A DNA stretch of 64,000 bases from a candidate division WOR-3 bacterium (GTDB taxonomy: Bacteria; SDB-A), in assembly GCA_016926475.1 (NCBI GenBank), contig JAFGON010000057.1, positions 1-64,000 of the forward strand. Direction: 5' to 3'. This document shows, piece after piece, positions 16,862 to 25,139 of the stretch (its first letter is position 1; the number at the start of each line of letters is the position of its first letter). A program made the position numbers and the translations under genes. Under the pieces are notes generated by a model. That model saw only the letters and a program-made list of their open reading frames with translations, made no database searches and was not told the DNA's origin.

Positions 16862-17569
16862 ATGGCTGCTTTGAGCGGTAAACTCACGGATTTTGAAATA
16901 CCCACTATTCTACAATTCATCAAAATGAGCAACAAAAACGGTATTTTAAAAATTTCCTCAGCCAAAACCAACGGAGAAATTCATTTCAAGGATTCTTCCA
17001 TCGTCTACGCGATTGACGGAGACGAAAACAGCGGGGAAGTCGCTTTGTTCAACCTATTCCAGCTGAAAGACGGAGCTTTTGAATTTGTCCCTTCCGAAAA
17101 CATTCTCAACAGTCACTTCGACCTTCCAATAGATAACGCATACCAATCGCTCCAGTCGCAGTTAAAAGAATGGGAAGAAATTACCAGAGCGATACCTGAC
17201 TTAAATCTGTCTGTTGGATTGATTTCAGATCCAGCGGTTAAAGAAGTAAAAATAACTCCGCCCCAATGGATCATAGCAGCTCAAGTCGACAACTTGAAAA
17301 GTCTTAAAGACCTTTCCGCATCCACCGGTTTTTCACAGCTCGAAACAGCAAAAATAGTATATTCGCTTATTCAGAACGGGCTTGTAGAAGTTTCGAAAAA
17401 AACCGTAAAAGAAGATAGTTCCTCAGAAATTCCAAGAATGGAAGATCAAGTAGATGAAGATTTCGAAGAAGAAGATGACGAAGAAGCAAAACCCATTGGA
17501 AAAGAGACGGATGAAGAAAGATCAAGAAGAATATCGAGAAGAAAACATAAAAAAGGATTTTTCAGATAA
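16862..17569 (+). CDS. DUF4388 (PATAN-like) domain protein
   Basis: A 235-residue soluble protein. The N-terminal 95 residues are a DUF4388 domain (GKLTDFEIPTILQFIKMSNK; GEIHFKDSSIVYAIDGDENSGEVALFNLF). The middle (about 130-185) looks like a winged helix (LKDLSASTGFSQLETAKIVYSLIQNGLVEV), as in some Deinococcus-Thermus and cyanobacterial relatives. The end is very acidic and then Arg/Lys-rich, probably disordered. A strong AGGAGG precedes the ATG. It shares its domain with the REC-DUF4388 gene two genes upstream, suggesting that both belong to one signalling pathway. Confidence 0.86.
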   Translation: MAALSGKLTDFEIPTILQFIKMSNKNGILKISSAKTNGEIHFKDSSIVYAIDGDENSGEVALFNLFQLKDGAFEFVPSENILNSHFDLPIDNAYQSLQSQLKEWEEITRAIPDLNLSVGLISDPAVKEVKITPPQWIIAAQVDNLKSLKDLSASTGFSQLETAKIVYSLIQNGLVEVSKKTVKEDSSSEIPRMEDQVDEDFEEEDDEEAKPIGKETDEERSRRISRRKHKKGFFR

Positions 17570-17626
17570 GTTTGCAATTAATTTAACCGATAGTTTTTAA
17601 GCTCAATAATTCACCAGGAGATAATA

Positions 17627-18883
17627 ATGGCTGAAGTCAGACCTTTTAAAGCCCTTAGACCAATTTTGGATTTGGTAAATAAAATTGCCGCTCCGCCCTA
17701 CGACGTGGTATCCTCCAATGAAGCAAGAATTTTAGCCAAAGACGACAAATATTCCTTTCTTCACGTCACTAAACCCGAAATAGATCTAGACCCTTCGATA
17801 GACCTCTACGATGAAAAGGTTTATATAAAAGGATCTGAAAACATGAAACTATTCATTGAAAATGGATGGCTTGTACAGGACAATACCCAGAACTATTATA
17901 TATACAGACAGATCATGGGAACTCACAGCCAGGTGGGAATAGTCGCTTGCGCCAGCGCGGATGACTACGAATCAGATATTATAAAAAAACACGAATTTAC
18001 GAGAAAAGACAAAGAAGACGACAGGCTCAAACACATTCTTTCATTAAACGCCAACACCGGTCCTGTTTTTTTGACATACCGAGCAAAAAAGAAAATAGAC
18101 GATTTCGTCGACAGTTTCATAAAAAACAATTCTCCGGTTTATGATTTTAAGACCTCAGACGGAATATCTCACACTTTTTGGGTTGTTTCCGGAAAAGACG
18201 AAATCGAGTTTATGAAAAAAAGCTTCAATGAGATTGACGTCCTCTATGTGGCAGACGGGCACCACCGAAGCGCTTCAGCCGTCCGAGCGAGAGAAGTTTA
18301 CAGTCAGAAAAATCCTAACCACACAGGCGAAGAAGAATACAACTTTTTTCTTTCGGTTATCTTTCCAGACGAGCAGATGAACATCATAGATTACAACAGG
18401 GTGGTCAAAGACCTGAACTGCTACAGCAAGGATATGTTTTTGGTAAAAGTCGGTGAAATTTTCGAAGTGAACAAAATACAATGCTCTGACCCGGAAAATT
18501 GCAAACCTTCTGAAAAGCACAGGTTTTTGATGTATATTGACGGAGTGTTTTATTCTTTAAAAGCCAGAGAAAAATTGCTGAATTCCGAAGATACCCTGGA
18601 ACTTCTCGATGTGAATATACTCCAAAAAAATTTACTCGCCCCCATTCTCGGAATCCAGGACCCTCGTACAGACAAAAGAATTGATTTTATAGGCGGAATA
18701 AGAGGAATAAAGGAATTAAAAAATCTAGTCGACAGCGGGAAATTTCAAATCGCCTTTTCTCTCTACCCCGTCGGAATTGACGAATTGATCAAAATAGCCG
18801 ACAGCGGAAAAACCATGCCGCCTAAATCAACTTGGTTTGAGCCAAAACTTCGGAGCGGACTCGCGGTACACATGCTGTCTTAA
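17627..18883 (+). CDS. DUF1015 family protein
   Basis: A 418-residue soluble protein that matches DUF1015 from end to end: N-terminal RPFKALRP and AAPPYDVVSSNEA, and the central VADGHHRSASA motif. The D-G-H-H-R core resembles the D-G-x-x-R motif of ParB/sulfiredoxin-like nucleotide-using proteins, some of which act as free-serine kinases; that relation is inference. It begins 57 nt after the DUF4388 gene with an AGGAG site, and may be transcribed with it or alone. Its function is unknown. Confidence 0.88.
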   Translation: MAEVRPFKALRPILDLVNKIAAPPYDVVSSNEARILAKDDKYSFLHVTKPEIDLDPSIDLYDEKVYIKGSENMKLFIENGWLVQDNTQNYYIYRQIMGTHSQVGIVACASADDYESDIIKKHEFTRKDKEDDRLKHILSLNANTGPVFLTYRAKKKIDDFVDSFIKNNSPVYDFKTSDGISHTFWVVSGKDEIEFMKKSFNEIDVLYVADGHHRSASAVRAREVYSQKNPNHTGEEEYNFFLSVIFPDEQMNIIDYNRVVKDLNCYSKDMFLVKVGEIFEVNKIQCSDPENCKPSEKHRFLMYIDGVFYSLKAREKLLNSEDTLELLDVNILQKNLLAPILGIQDPRTDKRIDFIGGIRGIKELKNLVDSGKFQIAFSLYPVGIDELIKIADSGKTMPPKSTWFEPKLRSGLAVHMLS

Positions 18884-18891
18884 TAGGGTCT

Positions 18892-19626
18892 CTAAAAGAT
18901 TATTTCGTGAAACAGTCTTCCTTTTTTATATTGTAAAACTGTTCCATGTTTCATCCAGTCCCCTATGACGCCGAGTTCTTTCCCTTTTTCTCTGTATATG
19001 AACGGACTGTGAAGGTGCCCTATAATCACATAGTCAAATCCATCTTTCCAGGTATTTTTGGAAAATTTTATGTATCTGTCGTAGGTGAAATTGAGTTTTT
19101 TCGATCTGCCTCTGCTCATTCTCGATACGGCTTTTGCGATGTTAAATCCCATTTTTGGGGGAATTTTCTTGAAAAGACACACGCTGAACCCGTTTCTAAG
19201 AATAAAACGTGATACTCTGTCGAGGATTGAATTTTTGTTTAAATTATCTCCGTGTGAAATCCAAAACCTCTTGCCGTTGAAGTCGAGTTCAAGTTTCTCA
19301 CAGCATTGAACTCCAGCGTATTCTTCAATGAGCCTCTTCCCCCAAAGATCGTGGTTGCCTAAAAGATAAACCACAAACGGGCTTTTTTTCGACAACTGAA
19401 AAATTTCAATCAATACGTTCAGATTTTTCGGGTCTATCAGCTTTCCGTAGTCAAAAAGAAAATCAAAAATATCACCGTTGAAGATCACGGGTATTTTTTT
19501 TTCAGCCAACCACTTTAGCAGTTTAGAAAAATTTCTCTTTTTTCGAGCTTCTTTCTCCGGATTCTCAGAGCCAAAATGAGAATCGGATATAAAGCAAATC
19601 TCATTTAGAGGAGAGGTAAATTTCAA
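18892..19626 (-). CDS. LpxH-like metallophosphoesterase (UDP-2,3-diacylglucosamine hydrolase type)
   Basis: Calcineurin-like phosphoesterase with the full metal-binding set: ISDSHFG, GDIFDF, GNHD, SHGD and GHLHSP. The spacing and the GDIFDFLFDYG segment fit the Bacteroidetes-style LpxH group, which releases UMP to give lipid X in lipid A synthesis. The frame stays open upstream to TTG at 19695, but that would overlap the preceding gene by 95 nt. TTG at 19626 (26-nt overlap) keeps the whole enzyme domain and is used here; no clear ribosome binding site settles the matter. It is the last gene of the hflX-led operon. Confidence 0.8.
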   Translation of the reverse strand: MKFTSPLNEICFISDSHFGSENPEKEARKKRNFSKLLKWLAEKKIPVIFNGDIFDFLFDYGKLIDPKNLNVLIEIFQLSKKSPFVVYLLGNHDLWGKRLIEEYAGVQCCEKLELDFNGKRFWISHGDNLNKNSILDRVSRFILRNGFSVCLFKKIPPKMGFNIAKAVSRMSRGRSKKLNFTYDRYIKFSKNTWKDGFDYVIIGHLHSPFIYREKGKELGVIGDWMKHGTVLQYKKGRLFHEIIF

Positions 19627-20080
19627 GGACAGTTCTAACGAATTTTTTCGCTTCAAAGTAAATTCCCGGTGAATTGGATTCCCTTGGTCCAGCAATATTT
19701 AAAATTGAAGGGTTGGTTCTTTGCAACCATTTGACGGCTTCCTTTATTTGGGCATCGACAGTTTTAAATATTTTACATGGTTTTTTATATTTCTTCGCGT
19801 ATTTTACTGTCAGGTCTGTGCCTCTCCCGTTCCTTTCGTTTATGACTATAAGAGTCGCGTCTGATTCTATGACGTTCATGCGGGTTCTCTCCCAGTAATG
19901 CGCGCTGGGAGTTTCAATCATTTTATACTTTTCGGGAATTTTCCCGTCTTCTGATCTCCTGCCGAAAGGGCAGTACCCACCAAAAGGCAAGCCAAGTTCA
20001 TCGGCGGCGTCAAGCGCTGCACGATCGACCCCGGTCTGACCTCCCGAACAAATGGAAATTTTATTTTTTCCGATATTCAT
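19601..20080 (-). CDS. SLOG-superfamily protein (putative molybdenum carrier family)
   Basis: A 159-residue Rossmann-like protein. The N-terminal SGGQTGVDRAALDAADELG, then GGYCPFGRRSEDGKIPEKY, then NV-x2-SDATL and RGTDLT are the conserved parts of the YpsA-related family often labelled putative molybdenum carrier (SLOG/LOG-like fold). Such domains bind nucleotides or nucleotide-like ligands; the metal-carrier name is weakly founded. Its 3' end overlaps the start region of the LpxH-like gene. A 45-nt gap separates it from the lytic transglycosylase stop. Confidence 0.8.
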   Translation of the reverse strand: MNIGKNKISICSGGQTGVDRAALDAADELGLPFGGYCPFGRRSEDGKIPEKYKMIETPSAHYWERTRMNVIESDATLIVINERNGRGTDLTVKYAKKYKKPCKIFKTVDAQIKEAVKWLQRTNPSILNIAGPRESNSPGIYFEAKKFVRTVLEIYLSSK

Positions 20081-20124
20081 AGTTTCTCATTTCCTGAAAT
20101 TATCGCCATTATATCACATACCGG

Positions 20125-20778
20125 TTAATCTATCATACAGCCATTCTTCCTGTAGTTCATCTCGTCAAACAAAATTATATTTCTTAAAGGCATTCCCGCT
20201 TCTTCAGCTTTTTCGATAACTCTAAAAGCGTATCTTTCTCCAGCTCCTTCCCAATTCCCTCCTTGGTTGTATAGCCCAAGCGTTTTTATCCAGTTTCCAC
20301 CGTATCCTCTTTTCAACGCGGACAAATACCAACAACCGAATTTCACGTTTGTTCTAATCTCCTTTAGGTCAAAACTTTCTTGAGAGACGGCTCCGGCGAT
20401 GAGTTTTGCGGTCGAAGGGATTATCTGCATAAGTCCAGCATCGCCCGATAATCCCACTGCATCGTATTGAAACCTGCTTTCTGAGTAAATAACAGCAGCT
20501 ACAACATAGGGGTTTATGTTATATTTCATTGAGTATTCGACAATCGCTTCAACTATCAGTTCAACCGTGTCTTCTACAATCCCCGATCCGCAGTTTAAAA
20601 CGAAAGAATATACCTCTTCCTCCGCAATTTCCCAATAGTCTCCTCTCGAACAATTTTCTTGAGGTACTTGGATTACATTCCTGTCCTGACTTTTGGGAAA
20701 AACAGTCCAAGTCTGAAAAAAGATCGCCGCTACAGAAATTAAAGCAAATGCAAACTGAAGGACAATTTTCAAATTCAT
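20125..20778 (-). CDS. Lytic transglycosylase (SLT domain)
   Basis: A 217-residue exported enzyme: signal anchor (about 6-24), then a lysozyme-like SLT domain starting near residue 85. The catalytic Glu lies in VIYSESRF, followed by the family motifs GDAGLMQIIPSTA and, further on, FGCWYLSALKRGY and LGLYNQGGNW. It cleaves peptidoglycan with formation of 1,6-anhydro-MurNAc ends. The ATG overlaps the DUF89 stop by 4 nt. The arrangement of hflX, DUF89 protein and transglycosylase gives no obvious pathway link. Confidence 0.87.
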   Translation of the reverse strand: MNLKIVLQFAFALISVAAIFFQTWTVFPKSQDRNVIQVPQENCSRGDYWEIAEEEVYSFVLNCGSGIVEDTVELIVEAIVEYSMKYNINPYVVAAVIYSESRFQYDAVGLSGDAGLMQIIPSTAKLIAGAVSQESFDLKEIRTNVKFGCWYLSALKRGYGGNWIKTLGLYNQGGNWEGAGERYAFRVIEKAEEAGMPLRNIILFDEMNYRKNGCMID

Positions 20779-21767
20779 CTAAACTCAATTATGCTTTCAA
20801 ACTGTCTTTTACCCAAAAATGAAGCCACCATTCTGTCCTTCACTCTTGCCAACCTAACCGTTGGTTTGGATATACAAGCAGAATAAGTCGTCTCGATAGC
20901 CCTGCCCTGCCCTGTTAATACTAACAAACCAGCACGGGTGACTGCAGAATCAAATTCATCTTCGACAGACAAAAGATCTATGCCTGGAGTCCTGCAGCCT
21001 GTCTTGACAAATACAACTTTTCCCGATGAAACATCCTCTTTCCACTCATGATCGAACCGAGAGATTTCATCAGAGATTTCCATACACTCATCGTAAGTGA
21101 TGTCGTTAAGAGCGGGTTCCGAATTCGCACCGATAGTAGTAGTTTCAAAACCCATTCTCAAAAGCGCTTTGATAAAGCACACCGCTCCGTTTACGAAGTC
21201 CCTGCCGGCGTTGTCGACGAGAATTACCGCAGATTTTTCTACGATTGAAGATACATTTTCGAAAAGAGATCCTGCTTCCTTTAAATCCAAACACCCCCCG
21301 TAATCGAGTTCGCCCTTCCTCCACATAAGAGCTGTCTCGTAATTTCCCATGTCAAAGAGGTTTCCTCTCAGTAGGCTTTCAACGGCAAAATAAAAGTATT
21401 CTCTAATTCTCTTGTCTCTTTCACCAAGTTCTCTCATGTTTCTCAAGGCTTCATCATTTTCCTTTTTTTTAATCTCTCTGAAAGGATCTGCGATTTTCAA
21501 ATCTTTTAAAACATCCTGCCTTTTTACGGTCACTTCGTGGACGGTTGAATAAAAACCGGCGGAGATTTTCTCGATTTCCCTAAACATCACCTCTCTGTAT
21601 AAAACAGCGGTCTTATCATGGCCGAGTCCATGGATAAGTTCGGATATCAAACCCGTGTTGAACCTGAAAACATCCGCCCAGTATTTCGCCTGTTGATTAT
21701 CCTTTCTCAAGTCCCAAAGTCCCGGTCTGTAATCAGCGGGGTTTTCCAAACATGTCAGCGCTTTCAA
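20775..21767 (-). CDS. DUF89 (ARMT1-like) metal-dependent phosphatase
   Basis: A 330-residue protein with the DUF89 core: GNLFDMG (residues near 140), LVDNAGRDFV with the metal-binding Asp, a later VKTGCRTPG region and LTGQGRAIETTY at the C-terminal side. DUF89 enzymes are Mn/Ni-dependent damage-control phosphatases acting on sugar phosphates or phospho-metabolites. The exact substrate is unknown. The ATG at 21767 overlaps hflX by 35 nt; an internal TTG six codons later is an alternative. The stop overlaps the next start as ATGA. Confidence 0.82.
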   Translation of the reverse strand: MKALTCLENPADYRPGLWDLRKDNQQAKYWADVFRFNTGLISELIHGLGHDKTAVLYREVMFREIEKISAGFYSTVHEVTVKRQDVLKDLKIADPFREIKKKENDEALRNMRELGERDKRIREYFYFAVESLLRGNLFDMGNYETALMWRKGELDYGGCLDLKEAGSLFENVSSIVEKSAVILVDNAGRDFVNGAVCFIKALLRMGFETTTIGANSEPALNDITYDECMEISDEISRFDHEWKEDVSSGKVVFVKTGCRTPGIDLLSVEDEFDSAVTRAGLLVLTGQGRAIETTYSACISKPTVRLARVKDRMVASFLGKRQFESIIEFR

Positions 21768-22824
21768 TTTTCCTCTTCGCTCTTTTTAAAATCTCTCTTT
21801 TGAGGTCTTCTATTCCTTCTCCTGTCTTTCCTGACACGATCAAAAGGTTTTCGTCCTGGGGATAGACTTCTGTGGGAGCTGCGTCTTTTTTGTTTAGAAG
21901 GATTATCTTTTCTCCTTCGACACAACCGAGATTTTCCAGAACTTTTTCAACCGATTTAATCTTTGATGAGTAATTCTCTTCGGAAAAATCTGCGACGAGA
22001 AGTCTAAGGTCTGCTTCTGAAACTTCTTCAAGGGTGCTCTTGAAAGATTCGATAAGTTCAAAAGGCAGTTCTTCGACAAAACCTACTGTGTCTGAAACCA
22101 GAATTTTTTCTGTCCAATCCGAATGCTTCATCTGCCTTGTAGTGGTGTCTATAGTTGAGAACATCTGGCTGGAAGTCTTCGAAGAAGAGCCTGTCAAGGC
22201 GTTTAAAAGGGTCGTCTTCCCCGAGTTTGTGTAACCGACAAGAGAAACGCGAAATTTATCTCTTCTCCTCTCTTTCTGCATTTTGAGAGATATTGAGTTC
22301 TTTTCGATGAAATTTTCTATCATAGAAATTTTTCTCTTGATAGCCCTTTTCTCGGTTTCAAGTTTGGTCTCACCCGGCCCTTTGGTTCCGATACCTCCGG
22401 CCTGCCTGGACATGTAGTCGAAACCGCCTACAATTCTGCTCAGCCTGTGTTTCAATTGAGCCATCTCTACTTCGGCCATTGCTATCTTGCTTCTCGCGTG
22501 ACGGCTGAATATTTCGAGTATTATGTCCTTTCTCGTGTAAACTGACAGGCCTGTAGCTTTCTCGACGCTTTTTATCTGGGATCCTGAAAGTTCATTGACA
22601 AAAACGACATAAGCCGCTTCGGTCTTTTCCGCGCAATCCTTTATTTCATCAATTTTCCCTTTTCCGGCGTAAAACTTGCTGTCGGGTTTTTCCCTGGTCT
22701 GGAAAAAATTTTCCGTAGACTCGTATCCCAGGGTTCTCAAAAGCCCGTCCATTTCGTGGAGTAAAACCAGATTTCTCTCTTTGTCCCTTTTGCCGCTTAC
22801 TGCAACTGATATGAAAAATTTCAT
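21733..22824 (-). CDS. hflX: GTPase HflX
   Basis: Ribosome-associated GTPase that splits stalled or hibernating ribosomes. An N-terminal nucleotide-binding-like domain (about 1-170) with the conserved GGIGTKGPGETKLE linker is followed by the G domain: G1 GYTNSGKTTLLNAL, G3 DTVGFVEELP, G4 NKKD, G5 VSGKTG. The frame extends ten codons further to an ATG at 22854, but only the ATG at 22824 has a purine-rich AAGGGCAG just upstream. A promoter-like sequence at 22910-22939 lies in the right place to drive the hflX-DUF89-transglycosylase-SLOG-LpxH set. Confidence 0.95.
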   Translation of the reverse strand: MKFFISVAVSGKRDKERNLVLLHEMDGLLRTLGYESTENFFQTREKPDSKFYAGKGKIDEIKDCAEKTEAAYVVFVNELSGSQIKSVEKATGLSVYTRKDIILEIFSRHARSKIAMAEVEMAQLKHRLSRIVGGFDYMSRQAGGIGTKGPGETKLETEKRAIKRKISMIENFIEKNSISLKMQKERRRDKFRVSLVGYTNSGKTTLLNALTGSSSKTSSQMFSTIDTTTRQMKHSDWTEKILVSDTVGFVEELPFELIESFKSTLEEVSEADLRLLVADFSEENYSSKIKSVEKVLENLGCVEGEKIILLNKKDAAPTEVYPQDENLLIVSGKTGEGIEDLKREILKRAKRKIESADMFGKPR

Positions 22825-22909
22825 TTTCTGCCCTTTTTTGCCAAAATATGTCATGAAAGTTTAAACAATCGCCTCTCAGAAAACAACGGGATCAACATCG
22901 AAAACTGTG

Positions 22910-22939
22910 AATTTACAATGGACGAGCTTTTTTTGTCAA
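22910..22939 (-). promoter_or_regulatory. Candidate promoter of the hflX operon
   Basis: On the minus strand TTGACA (22934-22939) and TAAATT (22910-22915) are separated by 18 nt, with the predicted start of transcription about 50-80 nt before hflX. Confidence 0.45.
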
Positions 22940-23014
22940 CTCTAATTGTCGCCCCATGATTTATTGTTAGAAAATAAAGGTGGATTTTAACTTTAAATCA
23001 GTCCATAATTGATC

Positions 23015-23035
23015 CGCCAAAAACAAGTTTTGGCG
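23015..23035 (+). promoter_or_regulatory. Leader hairpin before the secreted-protein gene
   Basis: A perfect 8-bp inverted repeat, CGCCAAAA (23015-23022) and TTTTGGCG (23028-23035), with a 5-nt loop, about 30 nt before the start codon at 23067. There is no T-run after it, so it is not a terminator for the plus strand. It may stabilise the mRNA 5' end or bind a protein. Confidence 0.45.
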
Positions 23036-23066
23036 AAAGCACCGAACAACAGAAAAGGAGGTAAGA

Positions 23067-24863
23067 ATGAAAATGCTGTGTGTTTTATTTTCTTTGGTAT
23101 TGGCAGCATCCATGCTATTGGCAGTTCCAGCCGGACTCTCTGATGGAGTTGGATACACTCAGACAATCTATGAGTCTCCCTCTATCTCTCTTCCTCCCGA
23201 CTTAAACGTAGAAAACGCGACATCTGAACTTGTGCAGGCAAAAGAATGCGGAGACTTAGAGAGAGCCAACGAACTTTCGCTTTTGATCAACGCTTGGTGG
23301 AAACAAAACAGGGTTCAGGAATTCGACCCTTCTGAGACAGGTTCTGCAGCGGAGAACACAAGGCTTACAACTGAAGAATTGGATGATCATATCAGCCCGA
23401 CTTATTACGCGCCTTTATGGGGAACAGACGTCAGAATAGACCCTCGCGATGATTGCTACGGCGGCAACATAGTCTCTCTGAGCAACGGCGACCTCTACTC
23501 CATTTTTGTCTATTACTCATCCCCGAATTACTACAGAGTGACAAGAAGGTCAACAAACGGAGGGCAGACCTGGTCAACCTGCAACGAGATTAGCTTTACT
23601 AATGATATTACTTACCCTCGGCTGAGCGTAGCCGACGACACCTTGGTAATGTCCTACGCAATGGAAAACTCCTCAAGCGAGTGGCAGCTCTGGGTCAAAA
23701 CGACTTTACCTGGAGCTAGTTTGAATGACCTCACCTGGGGATCTCCCTCGAACGGATATACCAGCGACTACATCAGATATGCTGTCGTCACAAACGACGG
23801 ACCAAACTACAACTCCAAATGGATATACGCAACTTGGACACAGGGACACACGACCGGAACAGACCATACTTACATTAGATTCGCCCGTTCCAGCGATATG
23901 GACGTCTCTACCTGGGAAATCAATGACACCCTCGGAAGCAGTTCGGGAGATAATATTTTCTACTACGGGACAGACATTGAAAACGGCGATGGGACAAGAT
24001 TGGTCCTCGTAGTTGCCCTGCACCCGAGCGGCTGGCCTCAGTCTTTCGACGAGTATGTAAGGTCGTTAGCTTCTTCAAACGGAGGCTCCAGTTGGTCTTC
24101 GTTCGTCAACATTACCGACGGTCACAACAACCTCGACGAGAACCAGCCCTCCATTGCCGGTTCGCACGTCGACAGCACATGGTTCTGCATACTGAGGGTC
24201 GCAGACACTACATATTCAACACAGCACCTCTACAACTATTACTCGATAAACCATGGCGCGGCCTGGACCGAAGACGCATGGGTCACGGCGTTTGATGACT
24301 GTTTCCTGCCTCACGTCTATATCGACTACAACACCTCCGATGTCTTTGCGGTTTTCAGGGTTGATAACGGATCATCAGAAGAAGTAAGGTACAAAGAAGG
24401 TAGAATATCAGCCCCGACTTTATGGTCGACTTCAGTCGTCATAAACGACAACACTAACGACCTCAGTTCTGTTTACGGGCCGAAAGTCTGTTTTGACTAC
24501 GCAAGGACAAACGCCTGTGTCATGTGGACGGACTACAGCTCGAACTACAGCGTTTGGTTCGACAGGACTGACGTGACAGGAGTCGAAGAAGAACCAGTGA
24601 CCGGCGACATCGAAGGGGAGGCTTTTGCAGTTTCCCAGACCGGAAAGAATTTCAGGATAACATACTCCGTTGCGTCAGCTCAAAACGTCTCCATAGACGT
24701 CTTCGACGTCACCGGAAGAAATGTAGCCCAAGTATTCAACGGAACGAGACAGCCTGGGACATACACGGTTGACTTCACACCCGATTTCGCTCAGGGCTCG
24801 TATTTCTTCACTTTGAGCACCCCGCAAGGAATTCAGACCCGCAGAGTTTTCCTGGCTGAATAG
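23067..24863 (+). CDS. Secreted sialidase-fold (BNR-like) protein with type IX-style sorting domain
   Basis: A 598-residue exported protein: signal peptide (about 1-20, ending near Val-Pro-Ala), an 80-residue linker, then a beta-rich domain with BNR/Asp-box-like segments (STNGGQTWS near 168, SNGGSSWS near 337), as in sialidase-like propellers. The sialidase catalytic residues cannot be confirmed. The last 75 residues (NFRITYSVASAQNVSIDVFD, VTGRNVAQVF, GTYTVDF, QGSYFFTL, RRVFLAE) form a type A C-terminal sorting domain of type IX secretion cargo. Strong AAGGAGG before the ATG, and a terminator right after the stop: a single-gene unit, probably highly expressed. Confidence 0.87.
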   Translation: MKMLCVLFSLVLAASMLLAVPAGLSDGVGYTQTIYESPSISLPPDLNVENATSELVQAKECGDLERANELSLLINAWWKQNRVQEFDPSETGSAAENTRLTTEELDDHISPTYYAPLWGTDVRIDPRDDCYGGNIVSLSNGDLYSIFVYYSSPNYYRVTRRSTNGGQTWSTCNEISFTNDITYPRLSVADDTLVMSYAMENSSSEWQLWVKTTLPGASLNDLTWGSPSNGYTSDYIRYAVVTNDGPNYNSKWIYATWTQGHTTGTDHTYIRFARSSDMDVSTWEINDTLGSSSGDNIFYYGTDIENGDGTRLVLVVALHPSGWPQSFDEYVRSLASSNGGSSWSSFVNITDGHNNLDENQPSIAGSHVDSTWFCILRVADTTYSTQHLYNYYSINHGAAWTEDAWVTAFDDCFLPHVYIDYNTSDVFAVFRVDNGSSEEVRYKEGRISAPTLWSTSVVINDNTNDLSSVYGPKVCFDYARTNACVMWTDYSSNYSVWFDRTDVTGVEEEPVTGDIEGEAFAVSQTGKNFRITYSVASAQNVSIDVFDVTGRNVAQVFNGTRQPGTYTVDFTPDFAQGSYFFTLSTPQGIQTRRVFLAE

Positions 24864-24885
24864 ATTCTTTTACATCGATTTAGCG

Positions 24886-24918
24886 AAAAAGGAGAGGTTA
24901 TAAACCTCTCCTTTTTTT
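24886..24918 (+). terminator. Intrinsic terminator after the secreted-protein gene
   Basis: A 9-bp stem GGAGAGGTT/AACCTCTCC (24891-24899 with 24903-24911), 3-nt loop, extended by A/T pairs and followed by seven T (24912-24918). Confidence 0.87.
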
Positions 24919-24919
24919 A

Positions 24920-24948
24920 TTGACCCGCCGGTATAAAATCCATAAAAT
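24920..24948 (+). promoter_or_regulatory. Candidate promoter before the 16-codon ORF and rsgA
   Basis: TTGACC (24920-24925) and TAAAAT (24943-24948) with 17-nt spacing, immediately after the preceding terminator. Transcription would start about 35 nt before the small ORF at 24991 and about 185 nt before rsgA. Confidence 0.42.
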
Positions 24949-24990
24949 CTCTTTGTATAAATAAACCCGTGCCTAAGGAGGTGTTGAAGT

Positions 24991-25041
24991 ATGAAAATAT
25001 CAGGAATACTCGGCTCCGAATGGCATTTCGGCCTTAACTGA
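24991..25041 (+). CDS. Possible 16-residue peptide in the rsgA leader
   Basis: An ATG codon preceded by AAGGAGGTG, one of the best ribosome binding sites in the window (8-9 nt spacing), opens a 16-codon frame: Met-Lys-Ile-Ser-Gly-Ile-Leu-Gly-Ser-Glu-Trp-His-Phe-Gly-Leu-Asn, then TGA. It lies 98 nt before rsgA, behind a candidate promoter, in a region otherwise free of genes (24864-25139). It could be a small protein or a leader peptide. An imperfect hairpin (arms AATTCA/TGAATT, 25100-25117) lies between it and rsgA. No homology can be judged from so short a chain. Confidence 0.38.
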   Translation: MKISGILGSEWHFGLN

Positions 25042-25139
25042 AATCCTGTTCGGCCGTTCATCACTAAAAAAACGTAATTAAGATCAAATTTCGTTAAGCA
25101 ATTCACATTGTTGAATTCGATTTAACACAGGAGAATGCA

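Noticed and set aside
24870-25106. 78-codon minus-strand frame
   Set aside because: Covers the terminator and leader region before rsgA, has no ribosome site and no coherent protein pattern.
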